From Myxococcales bacterium (lineage in GTDB: Bacteria; Myxococcota_A; Bradymonadia; UBA7976; UBA1532), in the NCBI GenBank assembly GCA_020633435.1, contig JACKDP010000004.1, positions 733,067-797,066 on the forward strand: 64,000 nucleotides of DNA, written 5' to 3'. The position numbers were made by a program, and so were the translations under genes. Each line of letters begins with the position of its first letter. Within the stretch, counting starts at the first letter, position 1. The notes under the pieces were generated by a model, which was not told where the DNA came from, did not search any database, and saw nothing but the letters and a program-made list of their open reading frames with translations. Shown one piece after another: positions 1 through 9,178 of the stretch.

Positions 1-528
1 CTCGGCGCTGCCGCGGCTGTCGCAGTGCCCCTCCACGATGACGCGGGCGTCGGGATTCGCGTTGAGCCACGCGGCGTTGCGGGCCATGGTCTGCTTCGAC
101 TCCTCCGTGAGCTCGGCCGCGTTGAAGTCGTAGTAGATGGTCTTCAGGCCGTCCACCTGCACGCCGCCGCCCGCGCCCGGATCGGAGCGATCGATGAACT
201 GCTCGATGTCGGTGCCGCCGTTGTTGGCGCCGTCGTCCTTGCGGGCGAAGCACTCGGTGCGGCGCTCCTCGGCCTTCTGGCGGGCCTTCTCGGCCAGCTT
301 CTTGGCCGCCTCGCCGGCCTTCTCGGCCTCGTCGTACTTGCCCTGGGCCGAGAGCGTCTGGGCCTTGGCGTACATGCGCTCCGCGGCGGCGTAGTCCTCG
401 GGGGCGCACTTCTTGGCCAGGATGGCCCCGTTGATGGCCGTCTGCGCCTCGGTGAGCGTCTTCGTGGGCGGACCGCCGCAGGCCGCGAGGGCCAGCGACA
501 TCAGCATGAGGGGGAGGATTCGTCGCAT
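1..528 (-). CDS. pal: Pal/OmpA-family peptidoglycan-associated lipoprotein (3' end outside window)
   Basis: The visible 176 codons start with a lipoprotein signal whose lipobox is LAAC, so the mature protein should be anchored in the outer membrane. An alanine/lysine/glutamate-rich helical stretch follows (residues about 40-100). The start of an OmpA_C domain comes next, with TIYYDFNAAELTEES and RVIVEGHCDSRGSAE, the peptidoglycan-binding signature. The last part of the domain lies beyond position 1. It is the final gene of a tolQRAB-x-pal order, and its ATG is 1 nt past the TGA of the preceding gene. Family knowledge: Pal binds peptidoglycan and TolB and links the outer membrane to the wall during division. 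The helical insert before OmpA_C is longer than in E. coli Pal. Confidence 0.88.
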   Translation of the reverse strand, partial: MRRILPLMLMSLALAACGGPPTKTLTEAQTAINGAILAKKCAPEDYAAAERMYAKAQTLSAQGKYDEAEKAGEAAKKLAEKARQKAEERRTECFARKDDGANNGGTDIEQFIDRSDPGAGGGVQVDGLKTIYYDFNAAELTEESKQTMARNAAWLNANPDARVIVEGHCDSRGSAE

Positions 529-529
529 C

Positions 530-949
530 TCAGTGCTCCTGGCTGGACGGCGCGGCGGGGGCCGGCGCCGGGGCCCGCAGCTCCAGCACGACGCCCTCGG
601 CGTCCACGCGGGCGCGGATCTTGGGGTCCTGGGCCACCGGCAGGCGCTGCTTGCCCGCAGGCTTGAAGGCCTCGAGCGCGGCGAGGGCGGCCTGGTCGTA
701 GGCGGCGTCCCCGCTCGGGCCCGTGATCTCGGCGGCCGTGATGGCCCCCTGCCCGTCGAGGCGGATCTTCACCTTGGTGACGAGGCCGGGCTTGCTGCCC
801 GGGGCCAGGCCGGCGCTCACCTGCAGGCTGAGCCGCGCCCAGTACAGGTCGGCGCCGTTGACGTTCATCTCGCCGTCCTCGTCGACGGGGTCGGCGGCGA
901 GGGCGGGGGCGGCTCCCAGGAGGAGGAGGAAAAACAGAGTCTTCTTCAT
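530..949 (-). CDS. Small secreted TonB_C/TolA-C-like protein inside the tol operon
   Basis: A 139-residue protein with a Sec signal peptide (MKKTLFFLLLLGAAPALA). Its single domain follows the TonB/TolA C-terminal pattern: VKIRLDGQGAITAAEITGPSG, then AYDQAALAALEAFKP. No membrane anchor is visible after the signal, so it should be periplasmic. It starts inside the tolB stop (TGATG) and ends 1 nt before pal, so it is translationally coupled to both. A GTG one codon upstream (952) is an alternative start. This slot is not filled by a standard tol-pal gene in E. coli. It could be a detached TonB_C module that contacts Pal or TolB; that role is inferred from position only. Confidence 0.72.
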   Translation of the reverse strand: MKKTLFFLLLLGAAPALAADPVDEDGEMNVNGADLYWARLSLQVSAGLAPGSKPGLVTKVKIRLDGQGAITAAEITGPSGDAAYDQAALAALEAFKPAGKQRLPVAQDPKIRARVDAEGVVLELRAPAPAPAAPSSQEH

Positions 950-2247
950 CACTTGGCCCAGTAGGGCGTGAAGTAGCCGCCCTTGCCCTTGGTGATCTGG
1001 AACTGCTTGCTGCCGTCTTCGGTGGCGATGAAGAGCTCGGCGGCGCCATTGCGGGTGCTGGTGAACACGATGTGCCGGCCGTCGGGCGACCAGGAGGGCT
1101 CCTCGTTGTTGCCCTGGTTCTGGGTGATGCGCTCGATGCCGCCGTCGGCGACGCGCACCGTGAAGATGTCGAACACGTTGCGCTCATCGCGGGCCGTGAA
1201 GACGATCTTGTCGCCCCGCGGGCTCCACTCGGGGGTGGTGTTGTAGTCCCCCTGGAAGGTCAGCCGCCGCTCGCCGCCGCCGCCCGCGTTCATGATCCAG
1301 ATCTGGGGCGAGCCGTGGCGGTCGCTCACGAAGGCCAGCCGGCTGCCGTCCGGGGACCAGGTGGGGGTGGTGTCGATGCTCCAGGAGTTGGTCAGGCGCT
1401 TGACGACCTGGCCGGACTCCGGGTTGAGCAGGTAGAGCTCGGGGTTGCCATCCTTCGAGAGCGTGGCGGCGACGGCGTGGCCGCTGGGGCTGAGCTCGGC
1501 GCCGGTGTTGAGGCCCTGGAAGCTGGCGAAGGGCCGGGCCTGGCCGCCGTAGAGGGCGAACAGGTGGGGGCCGCCGTTGCGGAAGCTGGTGAAGTAGATG
1601 CGGCCCTTCCGCAGCGTCGGCAGCATGTTGATGCTGTCGTCGCTCGTCAGCCGGGACTCCTCCAGGCCGTCGGCCGAGACCATGAAGAGCGACTTGCCGG
1701 AGCCGGTGCGCTTCACCGTCACGATCTGCGAGCCGAAGAAGCCCGGGCTCTTGGTGTAGTAGCGGATGACCTCGTTGACGAACTTGTGGGCGTGGGCTCG
1801 CAGGGCGGCCGCGTCCACGGCGACCGTCGCCGGGGCCTCGAAGCCCGTCAGGCTGATCTGCTTGCCGCCATCCACCGAGAACAGCCGCAGATCGACCACC
1901 ACCTGGTTGCCCTGGATGGCGTAGCCGGCCTTGATGAGGCCCTGGCTGCCGATGGTGAACCACGACTTGTAGTTGGGGGTCATGCCCTCCTTGGCCGGAT
2001 CGACCAGGAAGGCGGCCTTGTCCACCAGGTTGAAGTAGCCCGTGATGCTGAGGTCGCGGCGGATCGTGCCGGTCAGCGCCTCGGTGACGCCCCGGGTGTC
2101 GGGGCTGCCGCCCTGCATGAAGGCGTCGGGGACGGCCATCTGGAAGACGGTGATGCCCACGGGGGTGACCACCCCGTCGGGGGTGGTGTCGTCCTGGGCG
2201 GCCGCCGGCAAGGCGAAGAGCAAGAGGGGCAGGATGCGTCGCAGCAT
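949..2247 (-). CDS. tolB: Tol-Pal system beta-propeller protein TolB
   Basis: A 432-residue periplasmic protein. It has a signal peptide (MLRRILPLLLFALPAAAQ), an N-terminal TolB domain to about residue 170, and a C-terminal beta-propeller built from WD40-like PD40 repeats. Clear blades include TPTWSPDGSRLAFVSDR, TPEWSPRGDKIVFTARD and EPSWSPDGRHIVFTSTRNG. The length matches the family (about 430). Family knowledge: TolB binds Pal and is engaged by TolA at the divisome. It lies 26 nt after the tolA-like gene, with GGAG about 12 nt before the ATG, and overlaps the next gene as TGATG. Confidence 0.93.
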   Translation of the reverse strand: MLRRILPLLLFALPAAAQDDTTPDGVVTPVGITVFQMAVPDAFMQGGSPDTRGVTEALTGTIRRDLSITGYFNLVDKAAFLVDPAKEGMTPNYKSWFTIGSQGLIKAGYAIQGNQVVVDLRLFSVDGGKQISLTGFEAPATVAVDAAALRAHAHKFVNEVIRYYTKSPGFFGSQIVTVKRTGSGKSLFMVSADGLEESRLTSDDSINMLPTLRKGRIYFTSFRNGGPHLFALYGGQARPFASFQGLNTGAELSPSGHAVAATLSKDGNPELYLLNPESGQVVKRLTNSWSIDTTPTWSPDGSRLAFVSDRHGSPQIWIMNAGGGGERRLTFQGDYNTTPEWSPRGDKIVFTARDERNVFDIFTVRVADGGIERITQNQGNNEEPSWSPDGRHIVFTSTRNGAAELFIATEDGSKQFQITKGKGGYFTPYWAK

Positions 2248-2273
2248 GAGGGGTGCGTTCTCCACGGCGGGGC

Positions 2274-3122
2274 TCAGTCGTCGCCCCGCATCTCGATGGT
2301 CAAGCCGTTCTTCAGCACGCTCTTGCGCAGATCCGGCAGGGTCACGGGGGGCACCGGGATGCGGGCGCTGGTGCCCGGCGCGAACTTGTGCAGCGTCGCC
2401 AGGACGGCGTCGTCGAAGATGCGGTTGTTGCTGGAGCGCGTGATGCGCGGATCGCCCTTGAGCTTGCCATCCGCGTCCACCCGGAACGCCACGACCGCGC
2501 TCAGCTTCTTGCGCACGTCGCGGGGGATGACCGAGGGCACCGTGAACTGCTCGCGCAGCGCGTGGACCACCCGGTTCATGTAGGTGGCCTTGTGCAGCCG
2601 CGAGTTGGGATCGGTGGAGGTGCCCATCTGGTCGCCGTCGGCGAAGCCGCGCGGGTCGTCCTCGTCGGCGCGCTCGTCCACCTTCCGCAGCGCCCGGGCC
2701 ATGGCCTTCTCGCGCTTCTTGCGCTCGGCCTCCTCCTCGCGCTCCTTGCGCCGCTTCTCGTCTTCGAGGCGCTTCTCCTCGTCGCGGCGCTTCTTCTCGG
2801 CCAGCTCGCGCTGCTTCTTCTCGTCCTCTTTCTTCCGCTCCAGCTCCTCTTCGAGCTGCTTGCGGGAGATGCTGGCGGTGTCCGTCTCGACCGGCGGCGC
2901 TTCGGGGGCCTCGATGATGCGGGGCAGCTCCTTGGGCCGCTCCTCGCCGAGCTTCGGCAGCTCCACGGGCTTGACGTCGATCCAGGCCACCGGCTCGTCG
3001 CGCTCGGTCTTCGCCTCCACGACGCTGGCCAGGGCCATCACCGTGAAGATGCCGCCGTTGAGCACCGCGGCCACGATGCCCGCGATGGTCTTGAGCCCCT
3101 GATCGTCGCCCGCCTGCTTCAT
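2274..3122 (-). CDS. tolA: TolA-like/TonB-family energy-transducing protein
   Basis: A 282-residue inner-membrane protein. It has one N-terminal TM helix (about residues 12-32), a Pro-rich segment, and then a long charged KE/RE-rich coiled region (about 85-145) like TolA domain II. A C-terminal TonB_C-like domain follows (about 185-275), with VAFRVDADGKLKGDPRITRSS and FDDAVLATLHKFAPG. Residues before the TM (KQAGDDQGLK) replace the usual SHLS box, so partner contacts may differ. The start overlaps the tolR stop as ATGA. It sits between tolR and tolB, where TolA is expected. I infer that it couples the TolQR motor to TolB/Pal. It could also be named an AgmX/TonB protein. Confidence 0.83.
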   Translation of the reverse strand: MKQAGDDQGLKTIAGIVAAVLNGGIFTVMALASVVEAKTERDEPVAWIDVKPVELPKLGEERPKELPRIIEAPEAPPVETDTASISRKQLEEELERKKEDEKKQRELAEKKRRDEEKRLEDEKRRKEREEEAERKKREKAMARALRKVDERADEDDPRGFADGDQMGTSTDPNSRLHKATYMNRVVHALREQFTVPSVIPRDVRKKLSAVVAFRVDADGKLKGDPRITRSSNNRIFDDAVLATLHKFAPGTSARIPVPPVTLPDLRKSVLKNGLTIEMRGDD

Positions 3123-3610
3123 GGCGCCTCACCCTCCTTGGGGGGCGGGTTCGTCACCATGCCGATGTTGGTGATGCCCGCCTTCTGGAGCCGGGACATC
3201 ACGTCCACCACGAAGCCATACGGCAAGCCGCGATCCGCCAGGAGGAAGAGCCGCTGGCCCTGGCGGAAGTCTTCGAGGGACGGGATGGCCTTCAGCTTCT
3301 CCTCGAATCCGTCGAGGCAGGCGGGAAATTCCGGGCAGGCCTCCAGGAGGACGGCCTCGTCCTCCCCCTTGGCGAAGCCGATGTGCCGATCGGCGTGCAG
3401 GGTGAAGATGGTCTGGAGCTGGCTCGCGGGCACGGGATCGGCGTTGGTGGTGGGCAGGTCGATGTCCACCTCGCGCTTGACCCCCTCCACGATGATCGGG
3501 GTCGTCACCATGAAGACCACCAGCAGGACGAGCATGACGTCCACCAGAGGAGTGACGTTGATCTCGCTGATGGAGCCCCTGCTGCCCCCGCCGTCGCCGC
3601 CGAACGCCAT
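3119..3610 (-). CDS. tolR: TolR/ExbD biopolymer transporter
   Basis: A 163-residue ExbD/TolR-family protein. It has a short cytoplasmic Gly/Ser tail, then ISEINVTPLVDVMLVLLVVF, a single TM helix carrying the conserved proton-carrying Asp. A periplasmic domain follows, ending VVDVMSRLQKAGITNIGMVTN. An insert of about 30 residues containing two cysteines (EACPEFPACLDG) enlarges the periplasmic domain relative to typical TolR. It lies 9 nt downstream of tolQ and overlaps tolA by 4 nt. Family knowledge: TolQ5R2 uses proton motive force to drive TolA. Confidence 0.92.
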   Translation of the reverse strand: MAFGGDGGGSRGSISEINVTPLVDVMLVLLVVFMVTTPIIVEGVKREVDIDLPTTNADPVPASQLQTIFTLHADRHIGFAKGEDEAVLLEACPEFPACLDGFEEKLKAIPSLEDFRQGQRLFLLADRGLPYGFVVDVMSRLQKAGITNIGMVTNPPPKEGEAP

Positions 3611-3619
3611 CGCCCGCTC

Positions 3620-4339
3620 CTAGAAGAAGTGTCGCTTGACGATGTTCAGGAAATCATTGCCGAAGTTGTCCATGTCGGCTTCGAGGACGCGGGTGCGGTT
3701 CATGAAGTAGTTGAAGAACATGACCGCCGGGATGGCCGCCACGAGGCCGATGGCGGTGGCGATGAGCGCCTCCGCGATGCCGGGGGCCACCGTCGTCAGG
3801 GTGGCGTTGCCGACCCGCGCGATGTTGAGGAACGAGTCCATGATGCCCCAGACGGTGCCGAACAAGCCCACGAACGGCGCCGCGCTGGCCGTCGTGGCCA
3901 GGAAGGGCGTGAGGGCCCCGAGCTGGATGATCTCGCCCGTCCGGGCCCGCCGCAGGGCGCGCTCGATGTTCTCGATGTCGTCCATCTTGCCGATCATGGT
4001 GTCGCCCTGCTCGCGGCCGCCCTTGAGCTTGGTGAGCTCGACGTACCCGGCGCGGAAGACCTGGCTGATGGGGCTGCGCTTGAGGTGCTCGGACGTCTGG
4101 TAGATCTCGTCCAGGCGCTTGGACTGCCAGAACGTCTCCAGGAACAGGCCGCTCTCGGCCTGGGCGCGCCGCAGGTAGAGCCACTTGTAGACGATGATGT
4201 ACCAGCTCACCACCGACATGAGCACCAGCACCATCAGCACGCCCTTGACCACGGGGGTGGCCCGCAGCAGCAGGGACGAGATGGTGAACTCTTCGGTGGC
4301 GCCGGCCAGCGTCACGAGCTGGACGTAGATGCTCTCCAT
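3620..4339 (-). CDS. tolQ: TolQ/ExbB proton channel subunit
   Basis: A 239-residue MotA/TolQ/ExbB protein. The first TM is near residues 25-45 (GVLMVLVLMSVVSWYIIVYK). A cytoplasmic loop holds the family sequence ATTASAAPFVGLFGTVWGIM, and the last TM includes EALIATAIGLVAAIPAVMFF. The ATG at 4339 is chosen over an upstream in-frame ATG because GGAGG lies 10 nt before it and the extra upstream residues are not family-like. It is the first gene of the tol operon. No ybgC is seen upstream. Confidence 0.93.
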   Translation of the reverse strand: MESIYVQLVTLAGATEEFTISSLLLRATPVVKGVLMVLVLMSVVSWYIIVYKWLYLRRAQAESGLFLETFWQSKRLDEIYQTSEHLKRSPISQVFRAGYVELTKLKGGREQGDTMIGKMDDIENIERALRRARTGEIIQLGALTPFLATTASAAPFVGLFGTVWGIMDSFLNIARVGNATLTTVAPGIAEALIATAIGLVAAIPAVMFFNYFMNRTRVLEADMDNFGNDFLNIVKRHFF

Positions 4340-4435
4340 GAGCGGGCTTCCTCCACAGGGCGCGGCCTGGACGCGGCATACCACGGCGCGCGGCGAGGCT
4401 CAAGAAAGCCGGATAAGATCGCGGGCTTCCTGGCG

Positions 4436-4789
4436 TCACGGGGGAGGTGGCAGCACCTCGAAGGCCAGCGGCGCGGACACATGGCGGCCGGAACGCACGA
4501 CCCAATCGAAGACGCCGCGCTGGTATTCCCCGGCGGGGCCGCGCAGCGTCGGCACCCGCACCTTGAGGGTGCGATCCTCCCAGGCGAGGATCTCGACGCG
4601 GACGCCCGCGAGGCGCACCTCGTCCTGGGGGCCGGGGCGGCCGAGGCCCCGGCCGAGCAGCGTGACCTCCTGGCCGGGGCGGGCGGCCCCGGGGCGGGCC
4701 TCGTCGAGGACGGGCACGCCGGCGGCCACCTCGACGGCGGCGTCGTCGCAGGCGGCGAGGGCGAGCAGCAGCAGGGGCCAGGTGCGCAT
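4436..4789 (-). CDS. Small lipoprotein with one IPT/TIG-like Ig domain
   Basis: A 117-residue protein beginning MRTWPLLLLALAAC, a lipobox with Cys at residue 14. The rest resembles a single IPT/TIG fold: PGQEVTLLGRGLG, DEVRLAGVRVEILAWED, RTLKVRVP. Function is unknown. Such domains usually mediate surface binding or act as spacers. It is about 100 nt upstream of tolQ on the same strand and starts back-to-back with the next plus-strand gene, sharing a divergent promoter region of about 45 bp. Confidence 0.6.
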   Translation of the reverse strand: MRTWPLLLLALAACDDAAVEVAAGVPVLDEARPGAARPGQEVTLLGRGLGRPGPQDEVRLAGVRVEILAWEDRTLKVRVPTLRGPAGEYQRGVFDWVVRSGRHVSAPLAFEVLPPPP

Positions 4790-4834
4790 GCCGGCATGGT
4801 AGGCTCTGGCGTCGCGCGTGGCGAGGGAGGACGC

Positions 4835-5434
4835 ATGGCAGGCCCGTGGCTGGCGCTCTGGGCGCCCATCGCGCTGGGGACGCCGACGCTGGCGCCCGGG
4901 CGCTACGTCGGCGTCGTGGACACCGGCATCGTCTGGCTCGTGCTGGCGGCCGATGGCGCGGCCACCTACGGCGAGGCCCCCTACCGCTGGCGGCAGGCCG
5001 ACGGGGTGCTGCACCTGGACGGGCCCACCCCCCTGGCGCTCACGCTGGACGCCGCCGGCCGCTGCCTGACCGGCCCCCCCTTCGGCCACGTCTGCCTGCG
5101 CCCCGTCCCCGTCGTGGAGCCGACGCCGGCGCCCCCGGTCGAGCGCCCCGCCGCGTTCGTCGGGGCCTGGCAGCACACGGCCTCGGGCGGCACCCTGCGC
5201 CTCGATCTGTCGCCCGATGGCGGCTATGTGATGGTGCAGCAGGCCACCGGCGATCCCGTCGTCGAGACGCGCGGCGCGTGGCACGGCGACGCCGCCGGCC
5301 TGGTGCTCACCCCCGCGGGCGGCGGGGCCTTGCGCTACCGCGCCCGCCGCGCCGGCGCCGACCTGCTGCTCGGGGGCGGCGACCTGCCCCTCGACGTTCG
5401 CTTCAGTCCGGTGGAAGCCAGCCCCGTTCGCTGA
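4835..5434 (+). CDS. Hypothetical secreted protein with two beta-rich repeats
   Basis: A 199-residue protein preceded by GGGAGGA. A weak hydrophobic N-terminus could be a signal peptide. Two similar halves are visible, each with a G-(R/A)-(Y/W) start and a beta-strand pattern: GRYVGVVDTGIVWLVLAADG with LHLDGPTPLALTL, and FVGAWQHTASGGTLRLDLSPDG with LVLTPAGGGALRY. A Pro-rich linker joins the halves. The pattern resembles lipocalin-like or META-like 'excess over baseline' small domains, but I do not recognise a family. It is divergent from the TIG lipoprotein and 47 nt upstream of the next gene. Confidence 0.55.
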   Translation: MAGPWLALWAPIALGTPTLAPGRYVGVVDTGIVWLVLAADGAATYGEAPYRWRQADGVLHLDGPTPLALTLDAAGRCLTGPPFGHVCLRPVPVVEPTPAPPVERPAAFVGAWQHTASGGTLRLDLSPDGGYVMVQQATGDPVVETRGAWHGDAAGLVLTPAGGGALRYRARRAGADLLLGGGDLPLDVRFSPVEASPVR

Positions 5435-5481
5435 GTATGATGCGCCGATTCCAGGTCACCGACGGTGAAGGGGGGGCGGTG

Positions 5482-8162
5482 ATGGTCACCAGGTTCTCTA
5501 TTGTTTTCATGGCGTTGTGTCTCGTCACGGCCTGCGCCGGCGAGGAGCGGCGGCGGCGGCGGCACGCCGGACGCCAGGGGGGCCAGGCGGCCAGGGCGGC
5601 GTCGGCGGCGGCGCCGGCGGCCAGGGCGGCGGCTTCGGCGGGCAGGGCGGCGCCGGCGGCGGCGGCCCCCGCAACAGCCGCCCCGATCTGCGCCGCATCG
5701 GCGATCGCGAGGCCCCCGTGGGGGTGCTCCTCGAGATCCAGCTCGAGGCCACGGATCCCGAGGGCTCGCCCCTGTCCTTCAACATCCGCTCGTCCCTGCC
5801 CGACGGGGCCAAGTTCGAGAAGCCCACGGGCCTCTTCACCTGGACGCCCACCCCCGACCAGGAGGGCACCATCGTCCTGCTGACCTTCGAGGTCTCCGAC
5901 GGGGAGCTCAAGGACCAGGAGACCATCCAGGTCACCGTCATCCCGGCCAACCAGGCGGGCAACCGGCCGCCGGCCTTCGAGGAGCTGGGCGACCAGGTGC
6001 TCACGGCCGGGCGCGCCTTCACCCTGGAGCTGGTGGCCACCGATCCCAACGGCGACCGCCTGACCTACTCCATGCGCGGCGACGCCCTCGACGGGGCCAC
6101 CCTCGACGCCGACTCCGGGATCTTCCAGTGGACGCCCGACGCGGCCCTGGCGGGCCAGAGCTTCAACGTCACCTTCGTGGCGGCCGACGCGGAGGTGGAG
6201 GCGACCCAGGACGTGAAGCTGGTGGTGCGCGAGGCCGGCGGCGGCGATCCGCAGAACCTGCCGCCGCGCATCCGGCCCATCATGGACCAGCAGGTCCAGG
6301 TGGGCGTGGAGTTCCGCCTGGTCATCGAGGCCGAGGACGACCACCCCGAGACGCTGACGTTCGGCCTGGCCAGCCCGGCGCCGGGCGGCGCCGGCTTCGA
6401 TGCCATGCGCCATGAGTTCTTCTGGACGCCCCTGCCCGATCAGACCAACCAGGCCATCCCCGTGGTCTTCCAGGTCTCCGACGGCGAGTTCCGGGCCGTG
6501 GAGCGCGTGACGTTCCAGGTCACCGGCGACGGCCCCGTCATGGGCGACTGCACCCCCGACGCCGAGGGCGACGCCCCGCGCCGGGTGATGAACGGCGACG
6601 CGCTCCAGCGCAGCATCTGCCCGGCCGGCCAGCTCGACACGTACACCGTGCCCCTGGCCGTGGGCGACCGCCTGACCGTCGTGGCCGAGTTCAGCCACGC
6701 CGAGTGCGACATCGACTTCGACATCTACGCCCCGGGCAACGGCGCGCCGGTGGCGCGGGCCCAGGGCATCACCGATCTGGAGGAGGCCTCGGCCCTCGCG
6801 GCCGTCGCGGGCGACTACCGCGTCGTCGTGGGCTGCCTCGATCAGGCCGCCACCCCCGACTACGAGATCCTCTTCGAGGTCATCCCGGGCGGCGGCAACC
6901 CCATGATGTGCAACGATGATCGCTTCGAGGCCGCCGGCGGCGACACCCGCGACACGGCCCAGCCGCTCAGCATGGCCCAGGGCCAGGATCTGCGCATCTG
7001 CGCCGGGGACCGCGACTTCTGGTCCTTCAACGCCCAGGTGGGCGCCACCATCACCATCGACGCCCTGTTCAGCCACGCGGCGGGCGACCTGGATCTGCGC
7101 CTGACCGGGCCCAACAACGTGGCCGCCGGCTCCGCCAGCAGCTCCGACGACAACGAGCAGATCCGCGTCGCCATGGCCCCGGCCACCGGGACGTACGTGC
7201 TCGAGGTCTACGGCTACCAGGACGCCGAGAACACCTACCGCCTGAACCTGGACGTGCAGAACCCCATGGTGGTCTGCGACGCCGACCGCGTGGAGCCCAA
7301 CGACAGCCGCGCCGACGCCGAGCCGTTCCGCCCCGAGGTCTACACCAACCTCACGCAGTGCGGGGATCCCGACTGGTACAAGACGGAGGTGCCCGAGGGC
7401 TCCACGCTGCAGGTCTACATCTCGTACACCGGCAACGCCCCGTCGGCGCAGGCGTTCACGCCGGGCGGCCAGGGCATCCCCGGGCAGTCCTACGGCGTGG
7501 GCATGGGCGACGGCTGCCGGGCCAACCGGCCGGGCTGCCGCCTGCTGACGGCGCCGGGCCCGGTGGGCGGCGGCTTCATCCACTACAACATCGAGGCGGG
7601 CACGCTGGGCCAGGCCTACGATCTGGTGGTGCGCGTGCAGCAGGCGGCCGCCGGCGGCCAGTGCGGCCGGGCCAACCAGGCCTGCGACGAGTTCGAGATC
7701 TGCGACTACGGCACGAGCGCCTGCACCGACGCCTTCTGCGACGCCAACGGCGTCGGCTGCCCCAACGGCTTCAACTGCCACCAGGAGTGGTGCACCGAGG
7801 CCTGCATCGCCGGGGCCTGCGCCCACCCCGACCACACCTGCAAGTACCTGGACGGCGAGTTCTGGTGCGGCCTGGGCGGCAACGCCGCGCTGGGCGACGC
7901 CTGCTTCGACTTCTCGGACTGCTCGCGCGACTTCGACTGCCTGGTCGGGGCCTCCGTGCCCGGCGGCTACTGCACCCGCGAGTGCACCCGCGACAGCGAC
8001 TGCGGCCCCGGCGGGGCCTGCGCCCGCTTCGACAACGGCAACTTCTGCGGCGACACCTGCGCCGCGCAGAACGAGTGCCGCCAGGGCTACGGCTGCAACA
8101 CCCACCCCCGCGCCGAGGGCGGCGGCAACGTGCGCATGTGCACGCCAGGAATCCAGATTTGA
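5482..8162 (+). pseudogene. Large cadherin-like/PPC/Cys-rich lipoprotein with a reading-frame break near its N-terminus
   Basis: The lipoprotein signal MVTRFSIVFMALCLVTAC begins at 5482 in one frame, but the body lies in another. The intervening (CGG)n and Gly-rich linker (about 5542-5600) shows an expected SGGGGGTPDA piece in the third frame, so two 1-nt shifts are needed. After the break, the frame is open to 8162. It encodes three cadherin-like/He_PIG domains (for example FTWTPTPDQEG and FEVSDGELKDQ), then PPC-type domains (FSHAECDIDFDIYAPG, FSHAAGDLDLRLTGP), then a Cys-rich EB-like tail of about 150 residues. It is probably an outer-membrane surface lipoprotein. The break may be an assembly error in a G/C repeat or a true or phase-variable frameshift. 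The body shows no other damage. Confidence 0.6.
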
Positions 8163-9172
8163 GCAAGCCCCCCATCCTGTTCGCCACGTGCCCCCCCGGC
8201 CTCGAGGGGGTGCTGGACGCGGAGCTCGCGCGGCATGGCTTCCGGTCCCGGGAGATCAAGCCGGGCGGCGTGCACTTCCGCGGCTCGCCGCTGCGGGCCA
8301 ACCGGCTGCTGGCCACGGCGAGCCGCGTGCTGCTGCCCGTGGCCCGCTTCAAGGCCACCGACTTCGACGACCTGGTCGCGGGGGCCAGCGCGGTGGACTG
8401 GTCGCCCTACGGCGGCGTGACCCCCAAGGTCAGCGCGGCCCGCTCGCGGCTCTTCCACACCGGGGCCGTGGCCGAGCGCCTGGGGGCCCTGCTGCCCGCC
8501 GGCGACACCGCCCTGTACTGCCGCCTGATGCACGACCGCTGCACCTTGCAGATCGACACGTCGGGCGAGCACCTGCACAAGCGGGGCTGGCGGACGGAGA
8601 CGGGGCAGGCCCCGCTGCGCGAGACGCTGGCCGCCCAGATCCTGGCCCTGGCCGGCTGGGAGCCCGGGGTGCCGCTCGTCGATCCCTGTTGCGGATCAGG
8701 GACCTTCATCATCGAGGCGGCCGTGCAGGCGGCGGGGCTGGCCCCCGGCCGGCTGCGCAGCTTCGCCTGCGAGCGGTGGTGGCGCAGCGAGCTGGTGCCC
8801 ACGGGGGACGCCGTCCCGACCATCCTCCGGGGGAGCGACCGCTCCAAGGCGGCGGTGGCGGCGGCCCGGCACAACGCCGAGCGCGCCGGCGTCGCGGTGG
8901 ACCTCCAGGTCGCCTCGGCGCGCCAGGTCGAGGCCCCCGCGCCCACCGGGCTGCTGGTGGCCAACCCGCCCTACGGCCGCCGGGCCGAAGACCTGGCGAC
9001 GGCCTGGGACGAGCTCGGCGCCCTGCTGGCTGGCCCCTTCGCGGGCTGGAAGGCCGCCATCCTCTCCCCCGAGCGGGGCCTCGCGCGGCGGCTGCGCCGC
9101 GAGCCCGAGACGCGCTACCACCTGCGAAACGGCGGCCTGAACGTCGACCTGCTCATCCTGCCGCCGGCCTGA
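8159..9172 (+). CDS. THUMP-domain class I SAM-dependent RNA methyltransferase (RlmL/TrmN-like)
   Basis: A 337-residue protein. The N-terminus (FATCPPGLEGVLDAEL, GGVHFRG) matches the ferredoxin-like/THUMP region of RlmL-type enzymes. A Rossmann methyltransferase follows with motif I DPCCGSGTFIIEAA (about residue 180) and catalytic motif IV NPPYGRR (about residue 272), typical of N2-guanine methylation of rRNA or tRNA. The start is TTG, overlapping the previous stop (TTTGA) with AGGA about 9 nt upstream. E. coli RlmL/K is a larger two-domain fusion; this is the single-domain form. The target base cannot be read from sequence. Its 3' end meets the next gene head-on, 6 nt away. Confidence 0.82.
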   Translation: MSKPPILFATCPPGLEGVLDAELARHGFRSREIKPGGVHFRGSPLRANRLLATASRVLLPVARFKATDFDDLVAGASAVDWSPYGGVTPKVSAARSRLFHTGAVAERLGALLPAGDTALYCRLMHDRCTLQIDTSGEHLHKRGWRTETGQAPLRETLAAQILALAGWEPGVPLVDPCCGSGTFIIEAAVQAAGLAPGRLRSFACERWWRSELVPTGDAVPTILRGSDRSKAAVAAARHNAERAGVAVDLQVASARQVEAPAPTGLLVANPPYGRRAEDLATAWDELGALLAGPFAGWKAAILSPERGLARRLRREPETRYHLRNGGLNVDLLILPPA

Positions 9173-9178
9173 GGGCCG

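Noticed and set aside
1072..2583. Long plus-strand open frame opposite tolB and tolA
   Set aside because: Mirror of the tolB/tolA codons in high-GC DNA; no RBS, no family pattern, and the opposite strand has clear domains.
5403..8105. 900-codon minus-strand open frame opposite the cadherin-like lipoprotein
   Set aside because: Ala/Gly/Val-rich shadow frame; the plus strand shows cadherin-like, PPC and Cys-rich domains.
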